Both the position numbers and the translations under genes were made by a program. The notes below the pieces were generated by a model that was not told where the DNA came from, did no database searches, and was given only the letters and a program-made list of their open reading frames with translations. From Armatimonadota bacterium (GTDB lineage: Bacteria > Armatimonadota > UBA5829 > DSUL01), in the NCBI GenBank assembly GCA_019136435.1, contig JAGVUD010000382.1, positions 1 to 51,731 on the forward strand: DNA of 51,731 nucleotides, written 5' to 3'. This document shows positions 25,701 to 34,208 of this stretch, piece after piece. How positions within the stretch are numbered: position 1 is the stretch's first letter; every line of letters begins with the position of its first letter.

Positions 25701-27486
25701 CGATCTCACGCCCCGAAGCCTTGAGCGGCACGATTGTGCGGTCTACGCGGTCGTAGCCGTTGACGATGAGAATCCCGGGCAGCGTGCCGCCGGGGGCAAC
25801 GCGGACGGCCAGCGTTTCGGACGGCAGTGAGACTCCTCCGGCGTTCACGGCCGCAACCCGGTAGTAGTAGAGCTGGCCGGAGCTGACCACCGTGTCGGTG
25901 AACGACGAGTCCGCGGCCGCGCGCCCGGAGTCGAAGCCCAGGCCGTCCGGGCTGCGATAGACGATGTAGCTCGCGGCGGGATCGCCAAATGGACCGCCCG
26001 AAGGACCCGCGCTCCACGACAGCCTCACCTGTCCCGTGCCTGTGTTTCGCACGGCAAGGTTCACGGGCGGCTCGGGCAACAGGCGGGGCGTGACGCCATC
26101 GCGGGCGGCGTAGTACTTCGCGATTCCCTGATACACCGAACGCGCCACCGCCCGCCGCCAGCACGGGTTACGCAAAGACAGGGCATCGGTGGCGTCGTCG
26201 TGAAAGGCGACTTCGATGAGCGCGGCGGGCATCTCGGGGTTGTTGGAGGGGCTTAGCTCGCCCACCTCCAGCGTGCCGATTCCTCTGTCCGGCCAGGACG
26301 CGTCGAACTGCGCGCGGATGGCGGCGACAATCTGGTTGTGGACGGCGGCTGTCAGCAGGGCGGACTGCGAATCGGCCGCGAGCGTCGAGTGATAGAAGCT
26401 GCTTGTTCCGCGCCCACCGCCCGCGTTCGAATGCCAGGAGAGATAGACTGCGTCCTCATCGGCCAGGTGCTGCCAGGCAGCGTAGCGCGGGCGGGCTGAG
26501 GCGTCGTCGCCCGCTCCGCAGCTTGTCTGAGCGTCGTAGCACGAGCTGACGGGGTTGTACACGGACGCGGGCGCTCCGGCGAAGAAGGCGAAGTAACGCC
26601 CCGCTTCCTCGAAACGAGGATAGCCGCTCGCGCCCGAGCCTCTGTCCACGATGCCCGTGCCTCCGCCGAAGCGCACGGCATCCGCACTGACGGCGCCCGT
26701 GCCGGAGGCGTCGTTCAAAAGCATCACCGACCCGGCGGCGGGGCTCGAGCCGGCCTGGAAGTGGAAACTGCCGAGAGGAACCCAGGTGCTGCCGTGGCGG
26801 GTCTGGTCCAGATAAACGTGCGTGACGCCGCCCGTATGCCGCACGATGTAGTGTGCGCGGGACGCTCGCGAGGCGCCGGACGAATACGACACCGACACGC
26901 TGTAGTATCCCGCCGAGGGCAGGTTGGGTGTCCAGATGGCCGAGGCGCTGGCGGGTGAGGTAATGCTGGCGAGGCGGCCGCGCCCGCCGGAAGCGTAGGC
27001 GGCGAACACCTGCTGACCATCCTGATAGGGCCAGCGGAAGTTGATGAACCCGCCGGAGGAATCCTCGGACCACGCGCCGGTCTCGCTGTACGTGCCGTTG
27101 TCCGGGCGCGACGAGCCGTCCTGATCGTCCACGATCACCATACGCGGGTTCAGGTCGCTTTCGCGGCAGGGCCACACGGCGGCGCCCGCATTCTGGAGAT
27201 ACTGGAGGAGGTGCAGATTGACGGTCTCGGTGTTCGAGAGGTCCTCCACTATGTTGTTCGTATTCCCGCGCTGAACCATCCAGGCATCATACGCCCCATT
27301 GTAGTACCAGCCGTGGCCAGCGCTGACATAGACATGCCTGCCGGTCAGGAAGCCGTCCGCGCGGGCGCGGGGGCCGGTCGCGGCCAGCAGAACCGCGATG
27401 AGAAGCAGCGCGGCAGGAGCAAAGCGGGCGGTGCGTGGTGTCGGCAAGTCTGTTCTGGGTCCCTTCTTCGAAGGCGATGCGCGCAT
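22744..27486 (-). CDS. Multidomain secreted N-acetylmuramoyl-L-alanine amidase fusion with nested domains
   Basis: A 1580-residue protein with a signal peptide (hydrophobic 24-37, cut near ARA 44). An Amidase_3 zinc domain is split in two. The first half has SAGHG (His58) and Glu87 in NTE. After an inserted golvesin/xanthan-lyase-type beta domain (about 140-275) the second half has SWHSNA (His352) and IEVAFHDD (Glu425). Then follow an FN3 domain (472-563) and a ThuA/GATase-like domain (570-1080). The latter is interrupted by a proline linker (738-749) and an alpha/beta-hydrolase (about 750-990) with SFSAGYG (Ser851), Asp877 and DDHM (His979). A beta-sandwich (about 1165-1370) and OB-fold-like repeats (about 1430-1580) end the protein. 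Probable role: cell-wall cleavage outside the cell; the role of the hydrolase is unknown. Confidence 0.85.
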   Translation of the reverse strand: MRASPSKKGPRTDLPTPRTARFAPAALLLIAVLLAATGPRARADGFLTGRHVYVSAGHGWYYNGAYDAWMVQRGNTNNIVEDLSNTETVNLHLLQYLQNAGAAVWPCRESDLNPRMVIVDDQDGSSRPDNGTYSETGAWSEDSSGGFINFRWPYQDGQQVFAAYASGGRGRLASITSPASASAIWTPNLPSAGYYSVSVSYSSGASRASRAHYIVRHTGGVTHVYLDQTRHGSTWVPLGSFHFQAGSSPAAGSVMLLNDASGTGAVSADAVRFGGGTGIVDRGSGASGYPRFEEAGRYFAFFAGAPASVYNPVSSCYDAQTSCGAGDDASARPRYAAWQHLADEDAVYLSWHSNAGGGRGTSSFYHSTLAADSQSALLTAAVHNQIVAAIRAQFDASWPDRGIGTLEVGELSPSNNPEMPAALIEVAFHDDATDALSLRNPCWRRAVARSVYQGIAKYYAARDGVTPRLLPEPPVNLAVRNTGTGQVRLSWSAGPSGGPFGDPAASYIVYRSPDGLGFDSGRAAADSSFTDTVVSSGQLYYYRVAAVNAGGVSLPSETLAVRVAPGGTLPGILIVNGYDRVDRTIVPLKASGREIGSPARERPEWVNTFDYVIQHASSLHRLGKAFDSASNEAVSSGEVDLNRYALVDWAAGRQANVVAGQPDTYYSFTAAEQALIRAYAQGGGHLFVSGAEILYDLDRNTDPADADSLFVREVLKVRYGGDDANTYHVTGTAVPFTPLPDPPPPSPGGASSYALSTGTLYIPDGYQPPLDHADVTVHFHGADSVALQNLLQSGKSGVLIVINYGGLSAAYSTPFSDRHLFRSILAEARDRLTQVYGRPIGIGRLALTSFSAGYGAVRQILKYPEYDGMITDIVLADSLYAGYVTVNGQTVPDPNQIREFARMALRAAHSRITFTMTHSQLVPGTYASTRECADAIIQAVGASRVAASGTDATGMTLESTVDLGLLRIRSYQGTTGDDHMLHLTQMQEALKLTAFPAAASTGVFGFSNGSGAMYDVAFPDRVIANGGQVAQNYVGGTADGAAAVFSGDWRVVFLGYPFETLLTRDARDSVMEDAVRFLLPPAGSAGISISGLPASAKPGQTLPLQWMPSSSLDFPLSLDLWATLTHSSGRPSYVLDLLRNVPLPAGGSAVFPCALTIPAGAPSGAYTVALFHGDYRRHVINQRVSPISVAADEGFTDEFTGGALNSANWILAGAAGGQPTVASGRLGIAYSGSGGHAGSDLITAQAFDGQMSVSASVTPAVPSSGAHESGVALVAGQGLPMENASTAKLALRTDPGGSVTAVWTVRTPGASEAVQQIPGLSPGPVALSVWHSGGTVQASYDAGAGPVAMAARDFPPGPGYGWLFAGRSPGAGGSPGAGGAYFDWAGAGGEAAAAHPVSAGSIGQARLAAGGQAWLLPLAVTAGAGDPFAAVQMPDRSAGALANWTALAALPVPARGSRVTVFGRVASIGGAWTVIPCRYVEGASQPARPLFCNTRDLVAAAGPDRVGLLMSAAGRVSSVDTAAGLFTLSDGGASLSVRYSDAGVSVTPPPAGSFVVVTGILSGEDGPVLLLRSQDDLAGQ

Positions 27487-27624
27487 GTTTGCGCCGATGC
27501 AAGGCTAACACAGCAGGCGCCCGCCGGGCAAGCGGAGGGTCCGCAATGACAGATTGAGGCAGGTTTTCGGCGCGGGCGCGGGGAACGGTACGGGACTGCT
27601 GCTGTTTTCCTACGGAGGCGCCAT

Positions 27625-28890
27625 ATGCTCAGAACCCCATTGATGCTCCTTGCGACTGCCGCAATCGCCCTGGCCCCGTTGTGTGCCAGGACCGCGGAAG
27701 CCGCCGCCACTGCTTCGTTCGGAGCGAAAGGCGACGGCGTCACTGACGACACGGCCGCCATCCAGAAAGCGCTGGACTCGGCCGGGCAAAACGGAGTCGT
27801 GCATCTCGCGGCCGGATCGTATCTGATCTCGGACTCTCTCAAGGTGCCGCAGGGCAAGACTCTGCTGGGCGAAGGCGCCAGGTGGGAGAACAGCGCCACC
27901 CGGATCGTCGTGCGCGCCCCGGGCTTCGCGGCGGTCCGGCTGAGCCACGGGAGCAGCGTGAAGGGACTGGCGCTCACCTATCCCAACAACACGGACAACG
28001 CCAGCCCCGTTGAGTACCCGCCCGCCATCCAGCTCGACGGCATCAATCCGAGCGTTGAGAACATCGTCTTCGACTGCGCGTGGATCGGGGTTTCGACAGC
28101 GCCCGGCGGGCGCAACTCAGGGCAGGGGATGTTCCGCGATCTCACAGGGTTCGTGCACCACATCGGCATGCACCTTTCGGGCTGCCGCGACGTGAACCGG
28201 ATTCAGGACGTGCACTGGTTCGTGGGCGGCAAGGACACGCCCGGCAAGGAGTCTTACTTCCGCAAGAACAGGGTCGGCTTCGATTTCGGGGATGTGGACG
28301 GCATACTGATGGACGGGTGCTTCATCATCGGCGGCAAGACGTTCTACCACCACCATCGCCTCAAGGACACTCCCGACGGCAAGCCCGAGCTATGCCACTC
28401 GCTGGGGCATCATATTGATCAGTGCTGGATCGAGGACGTGGACCGGGGGTTCGTGCTGGAGGGCGCGCTGGGATTCGTTATCAGCGGGACGAACATTCTG
28501 GTGCGCGATGGCGGAGTGGGCGTGCGCGTTGACGCCGACAGCCTGTTCTACAATGCGGTAATCAACGGCGTTCAGGTGCGGCCCTTCAAAGGGCCGATCG
28601 TGGGCATCGAATACAACTGCCTGAGTCCGCATGCCCGCAACCGCCTGAGCATCGCGGACTGCCAGGTGGTGGGCGGGGCGCCGGCCGTGCATCTGAAGAG
28701 CGGCGCTGTTCGCGCGAACATCCACGACTGTCATCTGCAGGGGGGCGCGGAGCATCCTGCGATCAGGATTGACAAAGGCGCGACGCTGTTCACCATCACG
28801 AACAACGTGCTGTCGGGGCAGAAGGCGATTGAGGACAACTCCGGCAAAAGAGCGTCCAAAACCATCTCCGGCAACCTGCAGGAGAAGTAG
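27625..28890 (+). CDS. Secreted right-handed parallel beta-helix protein (pectate-lyase superfamily)
   Basis: A 421-residue protein with a signal peptide (1-27). The family opening SFGAKGDGVTDDTAAIQKAL (about 31-50) is the standard N-cap of pectate lyase 3 / GH28-like beta-helix proteins and some phage tailspikes. The remainder is successive helix turns such as GIEYNCLSPHARNRLSIADC and AIRIDKGATLFTITNN. ACGGAGG precedes the ATG. It is divergent from the amidase and convergent with the GH36 gene. A polysaccharide lyase or hydrolase role is likely but the catalytic type is not shown. Confidence 0.85.
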   Translation: MLRTPLMLLATAAIALAPLCARTAEAAATASFGAKGDGVTDDTAAIQKALDSAGQNGVVHLAAGSYLISDSLKVPQGKTLLGEGARWENSATRIVVRAPGFAAVRLSHGSSVKGLALTYPNNTDNASPVEYPPAIQLDGINPSVENIVFDCAWIGVSTAPGGRNSGQGMFRDLTGFVHHIGMHLSGCRDVNRIQDVHWFVGGKDTPGKESYFRKNRVGFDFGDVDGILMDGCFIIGGKTFYHHHRLKDTPDGKPELCHSLGHHIDQCWIEDVDRGFVLEGALGFVISGTNILVRDGGVGVRVDADSLFYNAVINGVQVRPFKGPIVGIEYNCLSPHARNRLSIADCQVVGGAPAVHLKSGAVRANIHDCHLQGGAEHPAIRIDKGATLFTITNNVLSGQKAIEDNSGKRASKTISGNLQEK

Positions 28891-28908
28891 CGCCGCCCAG
28901 AGGCAGCG

Positions 28909-31497
28909 TCAGCGCCCGAACGGCTTCAGCGCCCGGAGATCCGGCGCGGCCTTCGGCGCGCGTCCCGCCATCTCTTTGTAGCGCACGATGAGGCTGCCGC
29001 GCTTATCCGGGATGCGGAGTTCGAGGCCGGAATCCATCAGGTCGCGCCCGCTTGCTGTTGTGACGGACGGCTTGCGGTCGTCACCGATCATCTCGAGACG
29101 GTACTGTGCCCCGGCTTTCAGGCCGCTCAGCCCGGCGATGATGCCGATGGTGGCGCACTCCGGGCGCCGGAAGGCCGTCACAAGGCCCTCTCCCAGATCC
29201 GGCCGGTGCAGTTGAAACGCGAGAAACTGCTCCGCGGACGGTGCGAGCGTGGTGAGAGGGTAGAAATCGCCGTACCAGTACTTCGCGTTCTCCTTTGCCT
29301 CCGCAAGAGCCGCCTTCGCCTCGGCGAGCGGAAAGGCGGGATCGCGGTAGTCCCATTCGCACAGCAACCCGGCGGTCGCCGACGAACGGACCGTGTAGGC
29401 ATCGGGCGACCATGCCGCCGCCGTATGCAGCGGGACATACATGCTCAGCCCGCACCCCTGAGACTGGCTCCAGTCCTCGGCGCCCGGGCGGCAGTTCGTG
29501 TCGCTGCGCCACAGGGGAACCGACCGTGAGAGCATTTCGAGGTCAATCCGCCGCCCGCCGCTCGCGCAGTTGTCAATCCAGAGCCCCGGATGCCGCGCGA
29601 GCAGATCGTCCCACATCCGGTACAACCCCTCAACGTAGCGGATTTCGGTCATCCCCCTGCGGCCGGGCTCGTCGGCGGATTTCCAGTAGTCGAGCGGATC
29701 TATGTTGAAATCGTTGCGATAGACATCCACGCCGTACTCGCTGATGCGGCGCGAGAGCAGATCGGTCAGCCACTGCCGCGCGGCCGGGTCGTCGAGCCGG
29801 AACAGCCCCCCGCCCTCGCCTCCAAACACGAATTCGGGATGCTCCCGCGCGATGTCGCTTCCGGCGGCTACCCGCTCCGGCTCGAACCAGAGGACGAACT
29901 GCATCTTGCGCGCGTGGCAGGCATCGCTCACGGGCTTGAGGCCGCTGGGAAAGGCGTCCGGCTTGCACTGCCAGTTCCCCACCCCGTTCGGGAATCCGCC
30001 CGGGAACCAGGCGGCATCCAGCCACCAGGTGTCGAAGCCCGCCCTGCGCGCGAACTCCACGCCCTCCTTCTGCCCCTCTTCCGTCGCCCAGCCCGGGTCG
30101 GGGTGGTAGCGGTCGAACGTCTGCAGGGCGACGGGCAGGCGCAGGGGCCGTCCGCCCGATTTCGGCATATAGTGCCACAGCAGCAGTCTGCGGAAGCGGT
30201 TGTGCGCGGCCTGCCGGTCGCCCGACCAGGCGAGAAGCAAAATGCGGGGGCTGCGGATTTTCTCGCCCGGGCGCAGGAACAGATCAATCTCCGCCATGCC
30301 CGCCCGCATCCGCGCCGACCCGCCCGAGGAGCGCTCGACGGACGCCGCCCACTGCCCCGTCCATCCGACGGCGGCGATCACGCCCCGGTCGCCATACTCG
30401 AAGTTGAAGAACGGGAAGGCATCCGCCTGCGAAGGCCGCCCGCCGGCGGAGGCGATCCGGGCGGCGTCGCCCGCCCCCATGCTGACGGCGAACGGCTGAA
30501 ATGACGTCTCGCCGCACGAGTCGCCGCGAAGCTGATGGAGCACGGCCGGGCGCTTGCCGCTACCCGCGCGAACAAGGATATCCAGCGCCTGAATATCGCT
30601 GATAGCCGGGGTGTCGGCATTCCCCCGGTTCTCGAACGTGAGCACCCAGTCCACCGCCGGGTAGCCCGTGAAGCCCGAGGCGACCGCGGTAACAGCAAGG
30701 CCCGTCTGCGGGTCCGTCCAGCTTACGGTGTGCTCGGTGCGGCCGGGAAGAGCGCGCGTGGAGACCTGCCTTTTCCATGTGTTCAGCAGAACGGATGACG
30801 GGCGGCCGCCATAGCTGAACGAGAATGGAGGAGACGCATACAGGAAAGGCAGGACGCTCGACTCAGAGTCGAGCCAGATGGTCTGCCCGGAGTCTGTTTC
30901 CAGCCGCGCGTCCGCCCAGTCGGCCTGATCCCAGCCCGGGCCGTCTTCGGTGGGGTCCGCCTTCAGGAGGATCTCGTCTGTGCCGGAGGGGATCTCGACG
31001 CTCACGGCTTCGGGCTCCTGTCCGCCGGAGAGCGTGGATGTGCGGAAGACCTCGCGCCCGGCGATCTCGACCGAGAACCGCACCGTGCCGTGCCTGCCCT
31101 GCGTGTCGAAGTTGTTGTCCACGCCCACCTCGGCGCGGAACACGGCGGCCCCCGGCGGCAGATGCACGGCGATCTCGCTCGGCGCGTGCGTGCCCAGCCC
31201 GTGCGCGAACGAGCGGCTGCCGATGGTGAGCGGGGTTTCCATGCACGACTGCCCGAACTCGAGCGACGCGAACTCCTGCCGCCGAAGCTCAACGCGCGCC
31301 TGCGCGCCCGCCGCGCCGGGCGAAGCCGCGCCGAACGCCTCCGCGACCCAGCGCGCCATGTCGCGCAGATCTGCGGCGGATGCCGTTATGCCGTCCACAG
31401 GTTCCCGAACAGGGATGTCAGAACTCGCCATTACGTCTCCTCCGTGGGCTAACGCCAGCGCAAGCAGAAACAACGCACCTGCACAGGGTGTTCTCAA
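28909..31497 (-). CDS. GH36-type alpha-galactosidase with NPCBM domain
   Basis: An 862-residue enzyme. Residues 72-205 form an NPCBM carbohydrate-binding domain (FAHGLGTHAPSEI, DNNFDTQGRHGTV). The clan GH-D catalytic part follows: TWWLDAAWF (490-498), WFEPERV (537-543), a nucleophile strand with YRNDFN (Asp596), NCASGGRRIDLEM (643-655) and the acid/base in SDTNC (Asp666). The first in-frame start is TTG (31495-31497), just after an in-frame TGA, and gives a plausible signal peptide (LFLLALALA). An ATG at codon 23 (31431) has a better ribosome binding site (GGAGGAG, five bases) but would remove the leader. I keep the TTG because the neighbours are exported, but this is open. It releases terminal alpha-galactose from glycans. 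Confidence 0.9.
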   Translation of the reverse strand: MRTPCAGALFLLALALAHGGDVMASSDIPVREPVDGITASAADLRDMARWVAEAFGAASPGAAGAQARVELRRQEFASLEFGQSCMETPLTIGSRSFAHGLGTHAPSEIAVHLPPGAAVFRAEVGVDNNFDTQGRHGTVRFSVEIAGREVFRTSTLSGGQEPEAVSVEIPSGTDEILLKADPTEDGPGWDQADWADARLETDSGQTIWLDSESSVLPFLYASPPFSFSYGGRPSSVLLNTWKRQVSTRALPGRTEHTVSWTDPQTGLAVTAVASGFTGYPAVDWVLTFENRGNADTPAISDIQALDILVRAGSGKRPAVLHQLRGDSCGETSFQPFAVSMGAGDAARIASAGGRPSQADAFPFFNFEYGDRGVIAAVGWTGQWAASVERSSGGSARMRAGMAEIDLFLRPGEKIRSPRILLLAWSGDRQAAHNRFRRLLLWHYMPKSGGRPLRLPVALQTFDRYHPDPGWATEEGQKEGVEFARRAGFDTWWLDAAWFPGGFPNGVGNWQCKPDAFPSGLKPVSDACHARKMQFVLWFEPERVAAGSDIAREHPEFVFGGEGGGLFRLDDPAARQWLTDLLSRRISEYGVDVYRNDFNIDPLDYWKSADEPGRRGMTEIRYVEGLYRMWDDLLARHPGLWIDNCASGGRRIDLEMLSRSVPLWRSDTNCRPGAEDWSQSQGCGLSMYVPLHTAAAWSPDAYTVRSSATAGLLCEWDYRDPAFPLAEAKAALAEAKENAKYWYGDFYPLTTLAPSAEQFLAFQLHRPDLGEGLVTAFRRPECATIGIIAGLSGLKAGAQYRLEMIGDDRKPSVTTASGRDLMDSGLELRIPDKRGSLIVRYKEMAGRAPKAAPDLRALKPFGR

Positions 31498-31563
31498 CGC
31501 CGGTCAACATCCTCCCGGATGCGCCGGTAGCGCATCCGGCGTCTGATTGTGATATGGATCGCG

Positions 31564-32293
31564 CTAGGGTTTGAAAGTCTTGAGCATCAGAGCCGGTTTG
31601 TTGGTGGTGATGCCCTCGGCGCCGATGGAGGCAAGCCTCTTTGCGGCCGCCGGCGGCTGTCAGCAGGGCTGTTCCCTGAATATCAATGCCGTTCGCGCCC
31701 ACGGCTTTGGCGGTCGCGATCTGTTCGGTAGCCTTCCCTTCCCGCGGCGAGCAGAGCCAGTAGACCTGAAGCTGCGGAAGGACCTCCTTGACAGCCTTGC
31801 AGACCTCGGATGAGAAGCTGATGACAGCAAGCTGCCTGCTCCGCTTGCCCGAGTCGCCGATCACCTTCACGAGTTCGGGCACGATCTCGGGACCGCACTT
31901 GATCTCGATGAATATGCGCTTGCCGTCCGGGATGGTGGCCAGCACTTCCGCGAGAGACGGCATCTTTTCGCCCGCGAACTTCACGCCCTTCCACCTGCCG
32001 ACATCGAGCTTGCGCAGCTCGTCGAAGGCGGTTTCCTTGATGACGAGCTTCGTGCCGGAGGCGCGCATGGTATCGCCATCGTGGCTGGTGATGATCTGCC
32101 CGTCCTTCGTGAGATACACGTCAATCTCGACGGCGTCGGTGTCGACCTGCCACGCCAGGTTGACGGCGGCGAGCGTGTTCTCCGGCGCGTCGGCCGATGC
32201 GCCCCGGTGCGCGACGATCTCCGGACGGGCAAGAGAGGTCATGGCGGTTCCCCCGATAAGCAAAGCAGCAAGTGCAGGAATAAGTGTTTTCAT
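31564..32293 (-). pseudogene. Glycerophosphodiester phosphodiesterase, internal deletion plus frameshift
   Basis: Starts with a signal peptide (MKTLIPALAALLIGG) and shows the GDPD core: AHRGASADAPENT (His29), EIDVYLTKDG with HDG, and FIEIKCG. The frame is intact up to DIQGTALLTAA. The normal C terminus (AAKRLASIGAEG, then a TNKPALMLK end and TAG at 31564-31566) follows in a different frame. Known GDPDs have about 20-25 extra residues here (the loop and strand usually reading like GLKVYVWTVN). So the sequence lacks a non-multiple-of-three segment at about 31642-31660. The frame as written runs on to 31418 with meaningless sequence. The lost strand is part of the barrel, so the product should not fold. 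An assembly error is the alternative. Confidence 0.85.
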
Positions 32294-32467
32294 GGTGTTT
32301 GTATTACGCGGCCGCCGTTCGCATGCGCTGCGAGGCGCGGCTCTTTGTATGAGTTCGACGCGCGAGGCCCAATCTCCTCCGCCGCCCGGCAGCACGTCCC
32401 GAGGAAGGGCGAAGCTCCTGGTGAGCCTCAGAACCCCGGGCGGCCCCACCCGGCGCTGGCCGCCCCG

Positions 32468-32643
32468 TGGATGCCGGATCAAGTCCGGCATGACGTTGAG
32501 CGGCCCCACCTGCGGCCAGGCCGGCTGGATGCCGGATCGAGTCCGGCATGACGTGTACGGCCTCCGTATTACGTCATCCTGAACTTGATTCAGGACCCAC
32601 CTCCGAACACCGTGGATGCCGGGTCAAGCCCGGCATGACGTGT
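32468..32643. repeat. Cluster of four dispersed intergenic repeat copies
   Basis: Three copies of the TGGATGCCGGRTCRAGYCCGGCATGACGT type (32468-32496, 32526-32554, 32613-32643) and one copy of the TCCTGAACTTGATTCAGGA hairpin (about 32571-32605). They match the copy at 15282-15354. All read in the same direction. Each forms a small GC-rich hairpin (TGCCGG / CCGGCA). They fill much of the 478-base gap between the GDPD start (32293) and the next gene end (32772); 32294-32467 holds no gene that I can support. Confidence 0.88.
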
Positions 32644-32771
32644 ACGATCGTCGGCGAGTTGCGCTTGTCGACGAAACCAAAGGTGGCAAGTTCAACTTGC
32701 CCGGTCTGGCTGGCGCACAAGTGCAACTTGTCCCCCAAAGGTCTGGCTCAGCGGGAGCTACGCACTCCCGG
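32644..32771. repeat. Degenerate short direct repeat in the intergenic gap
   Basis: Two related segments, GCAAGTTCAACTTGCCCGG and CAAGTGCAACTTGTCCCC, each followed by GGTCTGGCT. The first contains an almost perfect palindrome CAAGTTCAACTTG. No coding potential is seen. Role unknown. Confidence 0.5.
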
Positions 32772-34208
32772 TCAGGGCTTCACGCGGAAGGCGTAGAGGT
32801 CGGCGTCTTTCATCACGAAGCGCAGGCGGACGGGCTTGCCGGCGAGGCTGCTGAGGTCGCCGCCGTCATTCCAGCGCACGGGGCGCTCGATCTCGTCGCC
32901 CCAGATGGGCGGACAGGCGGCAAGCTCGAAGCCCCTCACCGGCTGGCCATCGGCTGAGAGCACTTCCACCTGAACCGAACCGATTGCCGAGGTTGAGACG
33001 TTCAGCAGCAACTCCTTGCCGCCGAAGATGAGCGGCTTCGTTACGAACTCGCCGCCCCCGTACGGAGCATTGACTGATGCGAACCCGTCGAGGCGAAGCG
33101 TTCCGCGGCGCACTACGGGCGTCGTCAGATAGTGCTCGGCCCAGTAGATGGACATCTCCCCCGGCCCCGTCTGCACGATTCCCCAGGCGGGCGTGTTGTT
33201 GCCGTGCGCGCTGCCCCAGTTGAGCGGATCCAGCCCCGGCCGTATGAACGCCTCCATGAATGTGCGGTCGAAGTTGACCCCGTCCCGGCTCGATATGAAG
33301 ATACCGTCGGAAAGGCCGTCCGTCTTGCGGCCGTCAACGCCGATGGACGTCCGTTCGGGCACGAAGCGCATGGGAAAGCCGACGTACAGAGACGGCTCGC
33401 GGAAGTATGGCTCGATGGCGTTGGTGTAGAAGTGCTCGTGCTCGCCCGGGTACTCGCACATGACGGGCGGCGTCCACTTGCGGAAGTCGTCCGACCAGGC
33501 GACGTTGACCGCGCGGACTCCGTTTCGTGAGGCGCGGAAGTAGCAGGCGTACTTCTTGCGGTTCGGGTCCCAGAAGGCGACATTCTGCGAGTCGAACGAA
33601 CCTTCGGTTATGACCGGCTTCTGCTGAACGAGCTTCCAGTTGATTCCGTCCGGCGACACGAGCGCGTTCAGCGCGCGCGCCTTGTCGCCGTTGGGCAGGT
33701 AACTCCAGCCGAGCGCGACCGCCTTCCACCGCTCATCGGCCTTCGCGGCCGGGTTCTGGTCGAGGAAGGGCGTGAAGTTGTGGCTCTCGCCGTACGATTT
33801 CCGGTCGGCTTTGTAGAAGAGGTTGTTCTGCTTGCTCCCCCCGAACTCCAGCAGTCCCAGAGCGGGACGCTCGAAGTGGATGCCGTCCTTGCTGGTCGCC
33901 AGCGCGGTGAACTCCTGGGTGGTCTCGCCGCCCGCGCGGTAGTACATCCGGAAGGTCCCGTCGGGCATCTTCAGCATCATCACGTATCCGCTCTCGCCGC
34001 CCTCATACGGCGCGTCGAGCGTGAACACGACTTCGCGCGGCACGGGCGGATGCAGCTTGAGCGACACGCCCTTCATGCTCTCGATGAGAGCCGGGGAGAC
34101 CATAAGCTGCAGCCGCGAGCCGATGTCGGCCGGGCTATCGGCGGCCACGGCCGCGGCGGCAACGCAGAAAACGAGCGCAAGGCAGACAAAGGCGCTGGCA
34201 GGTGTCAT
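32772..34208 (-). CDS. Five-bladed beta-propeller glycosidase-like protein, paralogue 2
   Basis: A 478-residue exported protein (signal peptide 1-23). The propeller strands SKDGIHFERP, SPDGINWKL, WDPNRKKYACYFR and SSRDGVNFDR match paralogue 1. The C-terminal sandwich ends VRLRFVMKDADLYAF. Translation starts at an ATG that overlaps the stop of the preceding gene (ATGA, 34205-34208), with AAGGAG upstream. It is the last gene of the coupled four-gene unit starting at 38653. The role is probably hydrolysis or binding of an oligosaccharide; the active-site acids are not assigned. Confidence 0.82.
   Translation of the reverse strand: MTPASAFVCLALVFCVAAAAVAADSPADIGSRLQLMVSPALIESMKGVSLKLHPPVPREVVFTLDAPYEGGESGYVMMLKMPDGTFRMYYRAGGETTQEFTALATSKDGIHFERPALGLLEFGGSKQNNLFYKADRKSYGESHNFTPFLDQNPAAKADERWKAVALGWSYLPNGDKARALNALVSPDGINWKLVQQKPVITEGSFDSQNVAFWDPNRKKYACYFRASRNGVRAVNVAWSDDFRKWTPPVMCEYPGEHEHFYTNAIEPYFREPSLYVGFPMRFVPERTSIGVDGRKTDGLSDGIFISSRDGVNFDRTFMEAFIRPGLDPLNWGSAHGNNTPAWGIVQTGPGEMSIYWAEHYLTTPVVRRGTLRLDGFASVNAPYGGGEFVTKPLIFGGKELLLNVSTSAIGSVQVEVLSADGQPVRGFELAACPPIWGDEIERPVRWNDGGDLSSLAGKPVRLRFVMKDADLYAFRVKP

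Noticed and set aside
23686-25830. 714-codon plus-strand open frame
   Set aside because: Antisense to the amidase fusion, rich in Arg and His, no recognisable domain.
32468-32643. Possible CRISPR array
   Set aside because: The repeats differ in sequence and spacing and are short hairpins with no uniform spacers; no cas genes are present.
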